Notes: generated by a model not told the origin, from the sequence alone. DNA of 64,000 bases from SB11 sp037968475 (GCA_037968475.1 JBBKVO010000018.1:124001-188000); one strand, 5' to 3'. Numbered from the stretch's first letter, positions 41,837-51,338 are shown. A program made the numbers and translations.

Positions 41837-42448
41837 CTATTCACCATTTGAAGCAGAAGTATTTAATTGCTTTTGCTTATCGCTTAAAATAGTTTCAGCA
41901 TGGGCTTTTATGTGCATATCTGAAAATGGCACATATTCTTCAGGAGTTTCGGGGTGTTTCTTCAAAATGCGGTGTACCCAAAGTACGTCGTGCCATTGAT
42001 TATTTTTATAACCTACCTTTTTGTATACACCAACAGGCGTAAATCCCAGTTTTATATGAAACATTGTGCTGCTTTCATTAGGCTGTGCTATTCCTGCATA
42101 CACATTTATCACATTTTGATGGTTCAGTATTTCTAGCAATGCTTCATAAAGCAATTTAGCTAATCCCCTACCCTGATAATCGTTGTGTACATATATGGAA
42201 CTTTCGGCACACCAACGGTATGCTGTTCTATCACGGTGTTTTTTTGCATAGGAATACCCTACTATTTTTCCTTCGTATTCTGCTATAATCCAAGGGAATT
42301 CAATAAGCATTTCATCAATTTGCTGGCAAAATACCTTTGCCTCTTCTACATCATAATCAAATGTTACGTTTGTTTCTTTCACATACGGAGTATATATAGC
42401 CAATATCCCCTCGGCATCTTCACTGCGAGCTATTCTTAGATTTATCAT
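41837..42448 (-). CDS. GNAT family N-acetyltransferase (phosphinothricin acetyltransferase-like)
   Basis: 203 residues. The first 165 form a GNAT domain of the Pat/YwnH group: IRIARSEDAEGILAIYTPYV, the acetyl-CoA loop VHNDYQGRGLAKLLYEALL with Q-G-R-G-L-A, and FHIKLGFTPVGVYKKVGYKNNQWHDVLW. Members acetylate methionine sulfoximine or phosphinothricin-like amines; the actual substrate is unknown. The C-terminal 35 residues are a charged extension not needed for the fold. Confidence 0.87.
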   Translation of the reverse strand: MINLRIARSEDAEGILAIYTPYVKETNVTFDYDVEEAKVFCQQIDEMLIEFPWIIAEYEGKIVGYSYAKKHRDRTAYRWCAESSIYVHNDYQGRGLAKLLYEALLEILNHQNVINVYAGIAQPNESSTMFHIKLGFTPVGVYKKVGYKNNQWHDVLWVHRILKKHPETPEEYVPFSDMHIKAHAETILSDKQKQLNTSASNGE

Positions 42449-42553
42449 TAAGTTAAACTACCAACTAAAAAATGTAAACTATTAAAAAACAAGTACTTAA
42501 GCGCAATGTAAAAAAATCATTTTTAAGCCTAAACTATTTTTTTACATAAATTT

Positions 42554-42579
42554 TAACTATGATATAGTAATCATAGTTA
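42554..42579. repeat. Inverted repeat after ilvE
   Basis: TAACTATGAT (42554-42563) pairs with ATCATAGTTA (42570-42579), loop of six. It stands 12 bases past the ilvE stop but lacks a GC core or U tract, so a terminator role is uncertain. Confidence 0.6.
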
Positions 42580-42590
42580 CAAAACTAGAG

Positions 42591-43664
42591 TCAGACCCTC
42601 TCTATCCAACCAAAAATATCTTCTTCCCTACCGGTTTTTATACCTGTAAGTATTTTGCTTAGCTTATTAGCATATTCCCAGTTTTCATGTCCGTTTATTG
42701 CATAGTCTATCCCCTCATATCCTATGGTTACAATGGGTACTAACGTAGCCGCAGTTCCTGCTGCAAATACCTCAGTTACTGTACCATTATTTATCCCTTC
42801 TACTACCTCGTTTATGCTCACTTTGCGTTCTTCCACCTCAATACCCCAATGCTTCAAAAGTTGTATTATACTATCACGAGTTATACCTGCCAATATAGTA
42901 CCATCTAGCTCAGGAGTAACAACTTTATCTCCAATACGAACAAAAACATTAGTAGTTCCCGTTTCTTCAATATACTTATGTTCATGTGCATTAGTCCAAA
43001 GTACTTGTGTATACCCTTCTGATTGTGCTTGGCGGGTAGCATACATTTGTGAGCCATAATTGCCTGCACATTTAGCAAAACCAACACCTCCTTCAACTGC
43101 ACGTACAAAATTGGTTTCTACTTTCACCTTAAGTGGTTGCAAATAATATGCATTTACAGGGCAAGTAAAAATACTGAAACGGTAAGTATCGCTTGGGCGC
43201 ACACCTATAAAAGCATCGGTAGCAAACATAAATGGTCGTATATACAACCCGCTACCCTGTTTTGTTGGTATCCATCCCTTATCCAAACGTACCAATTGCT
43301 TTAGGCTTTCTATAAAGTATTCCTCAGGCAACTGTTGCATACACATACGTTCGGCAGAAACATTAAGTCGCTTTAAATTATCTTTAGGACGAAACAAAAG
43401 AGGCGTTCCATCAGGAGCCATCTGAGCCTTCATTCCTTCAAAAATGGCTTGCCCATAATGTATGGCCGATATGGCCAAACTCATAGGTAATTCACCATAT
43501 TGCATAATTTTGGCATTCTGCCATTCACCATTAATAAAATCAATTATCAACTGGTGGTCAGAAAAAACCCGTCCAAACTGAATATTGTCAAAATCCATTT
43601 CAGCCAATCGGCTTTTTACCGTTGGCTCAATTTCCACGTTAAACTTCGATGCATTCACACTCAT
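42591..43664 (-). CDS. ilvE: Branched-chain amino acid aminotransferase
   Basis: 357 residues of fold-type IV PLP enzymes. It transfers the amino group between glutamate and the 2-oxoacids of Leu, Ile and Val. The PLP lysine is K198 in FAKCAGNYG, followed by EETGTTNVFV and the phosphate-binding TAATL near the C-terminus. Length matches the long (BCAT2-like) bacterial form. A TAATTTTG box ends five bases before the ATG, implying a leaderless transcript if that start is right. Confidence 0.95.
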   Translation of the reverse strand: MSVNASKFNVEIEPTVKSRLAEMDFDNIQFGRVFSDHQLIIDFINGEWQNAKIMQYGELPMSLAISAIHYGQAIFEGMKAQMAPDGTPLLFRPKDNLKRLNVSAERMCMQQLPEEYFIESLKQLVRLDKGWIPTKQGSGLYIRPFMFATDAFIGVRPSDTYRFSIFTCPVNAYYLQPLKVKVETNFVRAVEGGVGFAKCAGNYGSQMYATRQAQSEGYTQVLWTNAHEHKYIEETGTTNVFVRIGDKVVTPELDGTILAGITRDSIIQLLKHWGIEVEERKVSINEVVEGINNGTVTEVFAAGTAATLVPIVTIGYEGIDYAINGHENWEYANKLSKILTGIKTGREEDIFGWIERV

Positions 43665-43668
43665 ATCT

Positions 43669-43676
43669 CAAAATTA
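43669..43676 (-). promoter_or_regulatory. -7 promoter box of ilvE
   Basis: Minus-strand TAATTTTG, ending five bases from the ATG; transcription would begin at or very near the start codon. Confidence 0.5.
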
Positions 43677-43753
43677 TTGCACCCCAGGGGTCAGGAAAGA
43701 ACGATAATTTACCCAATAAGGAAAACCTGTGTATAACCTTAGGCAAGGGTAAG

Positions 43754-43761
43754 TAACTTTG
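43754..43761 (+). promoter_or_regulatory. -7 promoter box of the rdgB operon
   Basis: TAACTTTG followed by C, exact consensus, 42 bases before the ATG of the first gene. Confidence 0.65.
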
Positions 43762-43803
43762 CGTGCAATTTTACATATTTTCACTTGAATACAAACCTAA
43801 ACT

Positions 43804-44277
43804 ATGTTAAAAATTGAAGGGAACGCCCTAAAATATTTATTCAACGGTCAAACTTTATATATACCTAAAGCTAGTACTACGCAAGCTCCGCTTGTATTTG
43901 ACTATGATGGGGGTAACAATAAATATATTTTAATGCTGTTTAGCCATAGTGGAAAAAGCGGTGTTCCACAGCCTCAAAAACAGTTTTTAGAGAAGATATT
44001 GGGGGCTACCAAGCTAAGTTTTGACGATGTAGCTATGGCAAACCTGCAAACTATTGGCAATGCTTCTTTCGATGATTTGAAAGGCTTTTTTGCACCATCA
44101 TCATTATTTTTATGGGGTATAAGCCCAAATCAATTGGGTATAAAAGCTGATTTGTACCAACCCATAATACATAACAAAGTAAAAGTAATTTGTGTTGATG
44201 CTATTGATGCTGTAGAGAACGACAAAGCACTGAAAGCTAAACTTTGGGGTATTTTACAAACACATTTTCTTAAATAA
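43804..44277 (+). CDS. Hypothetical protein translationally coupled to rdgB
   Basis: 157 residues, cytoplasmic (no signal or membrane segment). Visible features are a conserved-looking LFLWGISPNQLGI segment (about 109-121) and an N-terminal DYDGGNNKYILMLF strand. I do not recognise the family. The TAATG overlap with the rdgB start (one base) implies translational coupling, so a nucleotide-metabolism or replication-linked role is conceivable but unproven. Confidence 0.7.
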   Translation: MLKIEGNALKYLFNGQTLYIPKASTTQAPLVFDYDGGNNKYILMLFSHSGKSGVPQPQKQFLEKILGATKLSFDDVAMANLQTIGNASFDDLKGFFAPSSLFLWGISPNQLGIKADLYQPIIHNKVKVICVDAIDAVENDKALKAKLWGILQTHFLK

Positions 44278-44852
44278 TGGAATTAGTATTTGCCACACAA
44301 AACCCCAACAAAGCCAAAGAAATTGAAGCTAAACTAGGCACTGGCTTTAGCATAATAGGTTTAGATGCTTTGGGAATAACCGAGGAAATACCCGAAACCG
44401 CACCAAACCTTGAAGGTAATGCCCTGCAAAAAGCCCGCTACGTATACCAAAAAACGCAACGCAATTGCTTTGCCGATGATACAGGGCTAGAGGTAGAAGC
44501 ACTAAATGGCAAACCGGGTGTACTTAGTGCGCGATATGCAGGCTTGCAAAAAAATGCTGAGGATAATATGGCCTTGCTGCTTGCTAATCTTAAAGGCAAG
44601 CCCAACCGCAAGGCACAGTTTAGAACTGTAATAGCATTGATTGTTGATGGCAAAGAACTTTTGTTTGAAGGTATAGCCACAGGAACTATTATTACAGAAA
44701 AACACGGCACCGAAGGTTTTGGCTACGACCCGATTTTTGTACCTGATGGACATACCCGCACCTTTGCACAAATGGGCTTGGACGAGAAAAACCAATTGAG
44801 CCACCGCGCCAAAGCCTTTGACAAAATGAAGGAGTTTTTGAAAACCAAATAA
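44277..44852 (+). CDS. rdgB: Non-canonical purine NTP pyrophosphatase (RdgB/HAM1)
   Basis: 191 residues. It hydrolyses dITP, ITP and XTP to monophosphates, keeping deaminated purines out of DNA. Motifs: the N-terminal FATQNPNKAKEIEAKL, the catalytic FADDTGLEVEALNGKPGVLSARYAG, FGYDPIFVPDG, and the closing SHRAKAF. Full length. Second gene of the operon, followed by the J-domain gene after seven bases. Confidence 0.95.
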   Translation: MELVFATQNPNKAKEIEAKLGTGFSIIGLDALGITEEIPETAPNLEGNALQKARYVYQKTQRNCFADDTGLEVEALNGKPGVLSARYAGLQKNAEDNMALLLANLKGKPNRKAQFRTVIALIVDGKELLFEGIATGTIITEKHGTEGFGYDPIFVPDGHTRTFAQMGLDEKNQLSHRAKAFDKMKEFLKTK

Positions 44853-44859
44853 ACACGAG

Positions 44860-45948
44860 TTGGGATTAGAGCAAAAATATTATGCTATAATAGGCGTGCC
44901 ACCATCGGCTACACTTGCTGATGTGAAAAAGGCATACCGCTATAAGGCTAAAAAACTTCACCCCGATCTTAATCCCTCACCAAATGCTGAGGCTGAATTT
45001 ATTGATCTGCAAGAAGCCTACGAGTATTTGTGTGCAGTGAAGCAGGGTAAAAAAAGTTTTACTACCGACCCACAAATTGATGAGTTTGAAAAATGGTGGA
45101 GGGCTGCCGCACAAGAGGCGCAACGCAAAGAAAAACAAAAACGTAATGCACAAATAAGGTATGAAGAGTACATTAACTCTGAAGAGTATAAACTTTCAGC
45201 AGCTATTAACGATGTAGGCAATCTGCTTAGGTTACTCTTTGCCATTGCTGTATTTATAGTCATCCCTCCCCTTGCATTTATATACAACGGTTGGTTAGGT
45301 CTTTTTACCAGTCTGTTTATAATGGCTGCCACTATACCTGTAACTTGGCCAATTATTACCGAACTTAAAAGTTTAAAGAAAAATTTAAGTGCGTTAAAAA
45401 ACTCTTTTGCCACCATCCGAAATCACGATTGGTTTTATAGTATTTCCAATACTCCAAAAGTTCTGTTTATTATTTTCCTTCCTGTAAACTTGCTTATACT
45501 TTTCAAAGTAGCATTCAATACACTAATTCCTTTAAGCAAATTATTTATAATATACTTAGCAGCAATACTATTAGGGGTTATTGTAACTTATTCAGTAAAA
45601 AAAATAAACAAAAAGTACCTCACTTTTTTATCGCTCTGCCTTGCCCCTTTTGTAATAAACATCTTCTTTCTTATCAATTTTGCAATCAGTTTTAATCCAA
45701 AAACAGAAAGCTACTCATATTTTCATACTACACATCTTTCGCGATCGGGGAGCAGCTATGAATCCAGTAGTTTTATTTATTTAGAAAACAAAGCATACGA
45801 AGAGTATTATGGGCTACGATCATTTTCTGATTACACTGCACTAGAAGAGAATAACCGCATCACCTTCACTTTTAAAGAGGGTTTGTTTGGGTTGAGGGTA
45901 ATGACAGACTACACACTTGAAAATAGTATTATTGAATACGATTATTAA
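44860..45948 (+). CDS. J-domain protein with several membrane segments
   Basis: 362 residues from a TTG start. The J domain occupies about 6-62 with HPD at 34-36 (KKLHPDLNP), the motif that stimulates DnaK ATPase. A charged region (70-110) precedes four to five hydrophobic helices (about 117-160 as a pair, then about 200-275), so it should be an inner-membrane co-chaperone with a cytoplasmic J domain. The C-terminal 90 residues are a beta-rich tail without a recognised domain. It is the third gene of the rdgB operon, three bases before the asparaginase gene. Confidence 0.85.
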   Translation: MGLEQKYYAIIGVPPSATLADVKKAYRYKAKKLHPDLNPSPNAEAEFIDLQEAYEYLCAVKQGKKSFTTDPQIDEFEKWWRAAAQEAQRKEKQKRNAQIRYEEYINSEEYKLSAAINDVGNLLRLLFAIAVFIVIPPLAFIYNGWLGLFTSLFIMAATIPVTWPIITELKSLKKNLSALKNSFATIRNHDWFYSISNTPKVLFIIFLPVNLLILFKVAFNTLIPLSKLFIIYLAAILLGVIVTYSVKKINKKYLTFLSLCLAPFVINIFFLINFAISFNPKTESYSYFHTTHLSRSGSSYESSSFIYLENKAYEEYYGLRSFSDYTALEENNRITFTFKEGLFGLRVMTDYTLENSIIEYDY

Positions 45949-45951
45949 AAC

Positions 45952-46971
45952 ATGAATCCAATATTAGTAGAAGTATACAGAGAAGGCGTATTAGAAAGTT
46001 TCCATCGCGGGGTGATTTGTGTGGTAGATAAAGACGGTAAAATACTTTATAGCGAGGGCGATGTGCAACAAATATGTTATCCGCGCTCAGCACTAAAACT
46101 AATACAAGTTTTGCCTTTGCTTGAGCATGGCGGAATGGAACATTTTGGTTTTACCCTGCAAGAAATTGCCATAATGTGCGGCAGCCACAATGGTGAAGAA
46201 GAACACCAACAGGTAGTAAACTCAATTCTACAAAAAATAGGATTGGATAAAGAACACTTGTTTTGCGGTGTACAATACCCTAGCGATAGAAAAACAGCAA
46301 ATACCCTAATTAAAACCGACCAAAAACCCCACCACATCCACAACAATTGCAGCGGCAAACACGCAGGCTTTTTAGCCTACGCAGTACTTAGGGGTTGGGA
46401 TACTAAAGATTATATCAATCCGCAGCATCCTATGCAGCAAGAAATATTGCAAACCACTGCCGAGATGTACGAGTACCCCAAAGAAAAAATGACCATTGCC
46501 TACGATGGTTGTTCCGCCCCAATATTTTCAGTCCCCGTATACAACCAAGCTGTTGGATATAAAAATTTGGTGCACCCTGTGCAGTTTAGCCCACAAAGGC
46601 AAAAAGCCTGTGCCACAATAGTTGAAGCCATCAGCCAATACCCATATATGGTAGCAGGGCGTGGCCGTTATTGCACTGATTTGATGCAAATAACAGCTCC
46701 CCGTATAATAGGAAAAACGGGTGCAGAAGGCATTTTTAGCCTAGGTTTGACAGAGGAAAAAATGGGTGTAACTATAAAAATTGACGACGGCAAAATGCTG
46801 CCCCAATACAATGTAGCCCAACGTTTTGTACAAGCTACAGGCATTTTTACTACCGAACAACTTGCCCCGTTAAAACATTACGAACGCGAAGAACTTAGCA
46901 ATTTTAACAAATTTGTAACGGGCGAAATAAAAACACGTGAAGGTTTGTTTGATAGCTTGGTTATAAAATAG
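45952..46971 (+). CDS. L-asparaginase of the AnsA (Rhizobium etli) type
   Basis: 339 residues of the asparaginase II family that is unrelated to the E. coli enzymes. It resembles the R. etli type with its Ser-Lys catalytic set: PRSALKLIQ (S-x-x-K), CGSHNGEEEH, NNCSGKHAGFL (Cys-Ser-x-Lys) and YDGCSAPIF. It hydrolyses asparagine to aspartate and ammonia. The frame is full-length, and the stop overlaps the next GTG by one base. Confidence 0.9.
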   Translation: MNPILVEVYREGVLESFHRGVICVVDKDGKILYSEGDVQQICYPRSALKLIQVLPLLEHGGMEHFGFTLQEIAIMCGSHNGEEEHQQVVNSILQKIGLDKEHLFCGVQYPSDRKTANTLIKTDQKPHHIHNNCSGKHAGFLAYAVLRGWDTKDYINPQHPMQQEILQTTAEMYEYPKEKMTIAYDGCSAPIFSVPVYNQAVGYKNLVHPVQFSPQRQKACATIVEAISQYPYMVAGRGRYCTDLMQITAPRIIGKTGAEGIFSLGLTEEKMGVTIKIDDGKMLPQYNVAQRFVQATGIFTTEQLAPLKHYEREELSNFNKFVTGEIKTREGLFDSLVIK

Positions 46972-47870
46972 TGAATATTTTAAAAACCATATCTATTAGC
47001 GGGTTAAAACAACCTTTGCCCCTACCCCAATACCTACTGCACCATGTAAAAGGCTATAACAAGCAAAAGGTGCAAATGCTAATGCACAAAAAATGGGTAA
47101 CTGTAAATAACATACCCAGTGGCGAAGATGCAGTGGTTAAAAACGGAGATGTACTACAAATAACCTCGCCCTATACTACCCATCAAAAAGTATTTGCAGA
47201 GGATATCCCCCTTGAGATTTTAGAAGAAAACGAAGATTGGCTTGTGGTAAACAAACCACCAAAAATGGCCTGTCATGGTGGTTTGGGCAATTACCACGGC
47301 ACGCTGCTAAATGCCCTTGCCTATCATTATCAAAATACCAACCAAACGCCTGAATTAAATAATGGTTTGGTACACCGATTGGACAAGGAAACATCAGGAC
47401 TAATGGTAGTGGCAAAAACCAAAAAAGGGCTCGATTTTCTATCACCACAGTTTCAAAACAAAACAGCAAAACGCAAGTATATAGCTAAAGTACACGGCAT
47501 AATATCACCACAAAAAGGGACTATAAATGTGCCCATAGGTCGCCACCCACACGAAGAACTTACTATAATGGCCAACCCACCTCAAAATACGGGTAAAGAA
47601 GCCATAACTCACTATAAAGTTTTAGAGCAAAACAAAAATCATTCTATTGTAGAGTGCGAATTGGAAACAGGTCGCACCAACCAAATACGCATCCACTTGC
47701 AATACATAGGTCATAGCATAGTAGGTGATAAACGTTATCCGCCTATAAATGGGGTTGATGAAAGTGCTGAAAGAATGATGCTACACGCCCATCAATTGAT
47801 ATTTAACAGCTTTTCGGGAGAAATAAAAACCTACAAATGCCCCGCCCCTTTTATCGAAAACCTATCCTAA
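46971..47870 (+). CDS. RluA-family RNA pseudouridine synthase
   Basis: 299 residues. An S4-like RNA-binding domain (about 18-75, LPQYLLHHVKGYNKQKVQML) precedes the catalytic domain with GLVHRLDKETSGL, where Asp138 is the nucleophile. RTNQIRIHLQYIGHSIVGDKRY and MLHAHQLIF complete the family blocks. It converts specific uridines of rRNA or tRNA to pseudouridine; which ones is not determined by the sequence. Last gene of the five-gene operon; the GTG start overlaps the preceding stop. Confidence 0.92.
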   Translation: MNILKTISISGLKQPLPLPQYLLHHVKGYNKQKVQMLMHKKWVTVNNIPSGEDAVVKNGDVLQITSPYTTHQKVFAEDIPLEILEENEDWLVVNKPPKMACHGGLGNYHGTLLNALAYHYQNTNQTPELNNGLVHRLDKETSGLMVVAKTKKGLDFLSPQFQNKTAKRKYIAKVHGIISPQKGTINVPIGRHPHEELTIMANPPQNTGKEAITHYKVLEQNKNHSIVECELETGRTNQIRIHLQYIGHSIVGDKRYPPINGVDESAERMMLHAHQLIFNSFSGEIKTYKCPAPFIENLS

Positions 47871-47917
47871 GTGATTGATAATAATCAAACTGGCATTATT
47901 TTAGCTAAAAATTTCTT

Positions 47918-48679
47918 ATGCGTATAATCATCATTTGTATAATTGGTTTGTTATCACTGGCTTCTTGTAGCAAAAAATACATACAGGTAGCCACTGTAAA
48001 ATCTAATATTTTACAAAATGACACCCTGCTACGGTTTGAAAATGACACATTTGAGATTGTATACAATCTTTTTAGCGAAAACGGCCTATTAGCCTTTACC
48101 ATCTACAACAAATCAAATGTACCCCTGTATATAGATTGGAAACGAAGTGCCTACATTAAAGGCACAGAAAAATTTGCCTATTGGGAAGATAAATCAAATA
48201 TTTATACTGTAACCGAAGGCAGCTCAGTACGTTGGTTGCGCGATTATAGTTCAAATAGAAATTATAGTACTAGCGTGCTAACAAAACCTGAGCAGATTAC
48301 CTTTATTCCTCCAAAAACAGCCGTCAGCATGGCTAGATATAGCCTAAGTAGTTCGGTTTGGAGAGACGGTTTAAGTGAAGATACAATTGCTTCATCTTTA
48401 AAAAAGGGCAATACCAAAATTTGGAGAAAATCGTTCGATGCAAGTACATCACCTTTTGCATTTCGTAATTTCCTTACCTTATCACAAAAACATGATTTTT
48501 CTACCGAATTTTATATCGACCATAGTTTTTGGATAAGTGATATTATGAAAATACAAGATAAAGAATTTGGCGGGTCGTTAATTATAATAAATACCAATGA
48601 ATATGGCCGTGAACTATACGATTATTCTTTTCCCTATCGTAAACCAAACACATACTATACAGATATTTACAACAACTAA
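47918..48679 (+). CDS. Hypothetical lipoprotein
   Basis: 253 residues with a good lipobox LASC (Cys17) after a hydrophobic segment, so a membrane-anchored periplasmic or surface lipoprotein. The body is beta-rich with several aromatic strands (LLAFTIYNKSNVPLYIDW) and has no family that I recognise. It lies 47 bases after the pseudouridine synthase gene and three bases before a small membrane protein gene, with which it likely forms a unit. Confidence 0.65.
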   Translation: MRIIIICIIGLLSLASCSKKYIQVATVKSNILQNDTLLRFENDTFEIVYNLFSENGLLAFTIYNKSNVPLYIDWKRSAYIKGTEKFAYWEDKSNIYTVTEGSSVRWLRDYSSNRNYSTSVLTKPEQITFIPPKTAVSMARYSLSSSVWRDGLSEDTIASSLKKGNTKIWRKSFDASTSPFAFRNFLTLSQKHDFSTEFYIDHSFWISDIMKIQDKEFGGSLIIINTNEYGRELYDYSFPYRKPNTYYTDIYNN

Positions 48680-48682
48680 ACA

Positions 48683-48907
48683 ATGGAATTAATTACCCCT
48701 TCGTTTGGATATATTTTCTACCTTGTTTTATCGTTATTACTCTGCTTAACATTAGTTTTCTTCTACAATAAAAGAGTTAAGCAGAGCAGCAATTCAAAGC
48801 TTAAACTACTTTTTAAATGTGCTATCTTATTCATGGCATTAGTATTTGTGCTACTTCTTATCCTCCCTTTCATTGTTATATCTCAGCTTAGTAATTTGCC
48901 AGCATAA
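48683..48907 (+). CDS. Small two-helix membrane protein
   Basis: 74 residues with two membrane helices (about 8-28 and 43-68) joined by a basic loop (NKRVKQSSNSKLK). No family recognised. Probably translated together with the lipoprotein gene three bases upstream. Confidence 0.55.
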   Translation: MELITPSFGYIFYLVLSLLLCLTLVFFYNKRVKQSSNSKLKLLFKCAILFMALVFVLLLILPFIVISQLSNLPA

Positions 48908-49088
48908 ACTAGGCTCGATTTTTGATATACTGTAAGCACCCCACAACACACACAATTTCATAAGGTCATAAAAAAGGGCAAAAACATATCCACAACAACG
49001 TGGAAAAATGCCCCTCTAAATCAACCGCAAACCTTTGAATATTCAGCGTTTAGCGGTACTTTTACGCATTATATTTTACTAAAGAGAA

Positions 49089-51047
49089 ATGAGCGAAGCA
49101 GCTATGGATAAAAAAGATTACGGAGCCGATAATATACAGGTTCTTGAAGGTTTAGAAGCGGTGCGTAAGCGCCCATCCATGTATATTGGTGATACCGGGG
49201 CAAGGGGTTTGCACCACCTTGTTTATGAAGTAGTAGATAACTCTATCGATGAGGCTCTTGCAGGCTATTGTAAAAACATTTTTGTTACCATAAATACCGA
49301 TAACTCTATCACCGTATTAGACGACGGTAGGGGTATACCCACAGGCATACACACAAAAGAAAACCGTAGCGCCCTTGAGGTGGTTATGACTGTGCTGCAC
49401 GCCGGTGGTAAGTTTGATAAAGATACCTACAAAGTATCGGGCGGTTTGCACGGTGTGGGTGTTAGTTGCGTAAACGCGCTTAGTACTGATTTGCGAGCTA
49501 CTGTTTACGATGGCAAAGGCAAAATATGGCAACAGGAATACAAAGAAGGTAAACCCCAATACGATGTAAAAGAAATTGGCGAGACGGACAAACGAGGAAC
49601 AGAAATTCACTTTGTGCCCGATGCTACTATTTTTACTATTACCGAATACAATTTTGAGACCCTTAGCGCACGTATGCGCGAGTTATCGTACTTAAACAGG
49701 GGCATAACTATTACCATTACAGACAAACGTGAAGTTGATGACGATGGCAAAGAAAAAAGTCTTACCTTCTTTTCAGAAGGTGGACTAAGAGAATTTGTTG
49801 GTTACCTTGATGGTACCCGCGAAAAACTTATTCCTGAAGCTATATATGTAGAAGGCGAAAAATCTGGTGTACCTGTTGAAGTTGCTTTGCAATACAATAC
49901 AGGCTATAGCGAAAACCTACACTCGTACGTTAACAACATTAACACTATAGAGGGTGGTACACACGTTGCGGGTTTCCGCCGCGCACTTACCCGTACCCTA
50001 AAAGCCTATGCTGATAGAGAAGGTTTGCTTAAAAACCTGAAATTTGAAATTAGCGGCGACGATTTTAGAGAGGGTTTAACCGCTGTAATATCTGTAAAGG
50101 TAGCTGAACCACAATTTGAAGGACAAACCAAAACCAAGCTGGGTAACAACGAGGTGATGGGTGCTGTTGACCAATGTGTGGGTGATATGCTAAACAACTT
50201 TTTGGAAGAAAACCCCAAAGAGGCGCGCATTATTATAAACAAAGTAATACTTGCTGCTACTGCCCGCCACGCTGCACGCAAAGCACGCGAGATGGTGCAA
50301 CGTAAAGGCGCTATGACAGGCTCTGGCCTACCCGGTAAATTATCGGATTGCGCGGGTACAGACCCTGCTGAGTGTGAAATATACTTGGTGGAGGGCGATT
50401 CTGCGGGTGGAACGGCAAAACAAGGTCGTAACCGTAGTTTCCAAGCTATCTTACCATTGCGTGGTAAAATTTTGAACGTAGAAAAAGCCCTTGAACATAA
50501 AATTTATGAAAACGAGGAGATAAAAAATATGTTTACCGCTCTTGGTGTTTCTATTGGAACAGAAGAGGACAATAAAGAGTTGAACATAGCTAAACTGCGT
50601 TACCATAAAATAATAATAATGACGGATGCGGACGTGGATGGTAGCCACATACGCACACTTATACTTACTTTCTTTTTCCGCTACATGAAAAAATTGGTTG
50701 AGCAAGGGTATATATACATTGCAACACCTCCATTGTATTTGGTGAAAAAAGGCCGTGAAGAACGCTATTGCTGGGACGATACGCAACGCGATATAGCCAT
50801 GCGCGAAATAGCCAAAGACGGAAAAATTGAGAGTGTAAACGTACAACGTTATAAAGGTTTGGGAGAGATGAATGCCGAGCAACTTTGGCAAACCACCATG
50901 AACCCTGAAAAACGTACACTAAAATTAGTAACACTGGATAGTGTGGCCGAAGCCGACCATATTTTTAGTATGCTAATGGGTGATGAAGTACCACCTCGCC
51001 GTGAGTTTATTGAAAGCCACGCTAAATACGCAAAAATTGATGCGTAG
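49089..51047 (+). CDS. gyrB: DNA gyrase subunit B
   Basis: 652 residues, the usual Bacteroidota length without the E. coli insert. The GHKL ATPase domain shows VVDNSIDEALAG, DDGRGIP and SGGLHGVGVSCVNALS. The transducer follows, then the TOPRIM domain with EGDSAGGTAKQGRNR and TDADVDGSHIRTL, and the tail motif QRYKGLGEMNAEQLW. It supplies the ATPase and Mg-binding part of gyrase, which adds negative supercoils. A TACTTTTA box at 49057 is a weak promoter candidate. No gyrA in the window. Confidence 0.97.
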   Translation: MSEAAMDKKDYGADNIQVLEGLEAVRKRPSMYIGDTGARGLHHLVYEVVDNSIDEALAGYCKNIFVTINTDNSITVLDDGRGIPTGIHTKENRSALEVVMTVLHAGGKFDKDTYKVSGGLHGVGVSCVNALSTDLRATVYDGKGKIWQQEYKEGKPQYDVKEIGETDKRGTEIHFVPDATIFTITEYNFETLSARMRELSYLNRGITITITDKREVDDDGKEKSLTFFSEGGLREFVGYLDGTREKLIPEAIYVEGEKSGVPVEVALQYNTGYSENLHSYVNNINTIEGGTHVAGFRRALTRTLKAYADREGLLKNLKFEISGDDFREGLTAVISVKVAEPQFEGQTKTKLGNNEVMGAVDQCVGDMLNNFLEENPKEARIIINKVILAATARHAARKAREMVQRKGAMTGSGLPGKLSDCAGTDPAECEIYLVEGDSAGGTAKQGRNRSFQAILPLRGKILNVEKALEHKIYENEEIKNMFTALGVSIGTEEDNKELNIAKLRYHKIIIMTDADVDGSHIRTLILTFFFRYMKKLVEQGYIYIATPPLYLVKKGREERYCWDDTQRDIAMREIAKDGKIESVNVQRYKGLGEMNAEQLWQTTMNPEKRTLKLVTLDSVAEADHIFSMLMGDEVPPRREFIESHAKYAKIDA

Positions 51048-51095
51048 TTAGTTGCTGGTTATTGAGTTAATCAGATATTAATTTTGATATAAATT

Positions 51096-51144
51096 AAAAT
51101 CCCCTTGTCATAATTCGAGAACCTCATTATGACAAGGGGATTTT
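51096..51144. terminator. Bidirectional terminator between gyrB and rfbB
   Basis: A 19-bp perfect stem (51096-51114 with 51126-51144), 11-base loop, A tract on one side and T tract on the other. Suits the converging gyrB and rfbB transcripts. Confidence 0.9.
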
Positions 51145-51180
51145 TTATGTGCGCGCCTACTTTAGGTGAAAAGCCACAGC

Positions 51181-51306
51181 GCGATGTCATCCTGAGCTTG
51201 TCGAAGGGCGCGGGGAAATGATTAGTCTTCATCCAATTTTAGGAATTGGGTATAATTCTTTGACAAGCGTACAAGTTGTTCCCAATTTTCTTCAGGATGA
51301 CAGCGC
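51181..51306. repeat. Composite inverted-repeat element with TGTCATCCTGAG ends, copy 2
   Basis: The left end GATGTCATCCTGAG (51183-51196) and right end TTCAGGATGACAGCGC (51291-51306) are near-complementary; internally GCTTGTCGAAG pairs with CTTTGACAAGC near 51257-51269. The right end matches 24594-24610. TGTCATCCTGAGCTTGTCGAAG is a known widespread intergenic repeat. Confidence 0.7.
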
Positions 51307-51338
51307 ACAGTTCGCAAAGTTTTACTAATAGTCGTTAA

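Noticed and set aside
40022..43664. A metal-resistance island around chrA
   Set aside because: Neighbouring genes are a lipoprotein, a GNAT enzyme and ilvE, with no transposase or resistance genes.
50451..50891. A 146-codon minus-strand open frame inside gyrB
   Set aside because: It is antisense to the highly conserved TOPRIM part of gyrB and has no independent support.
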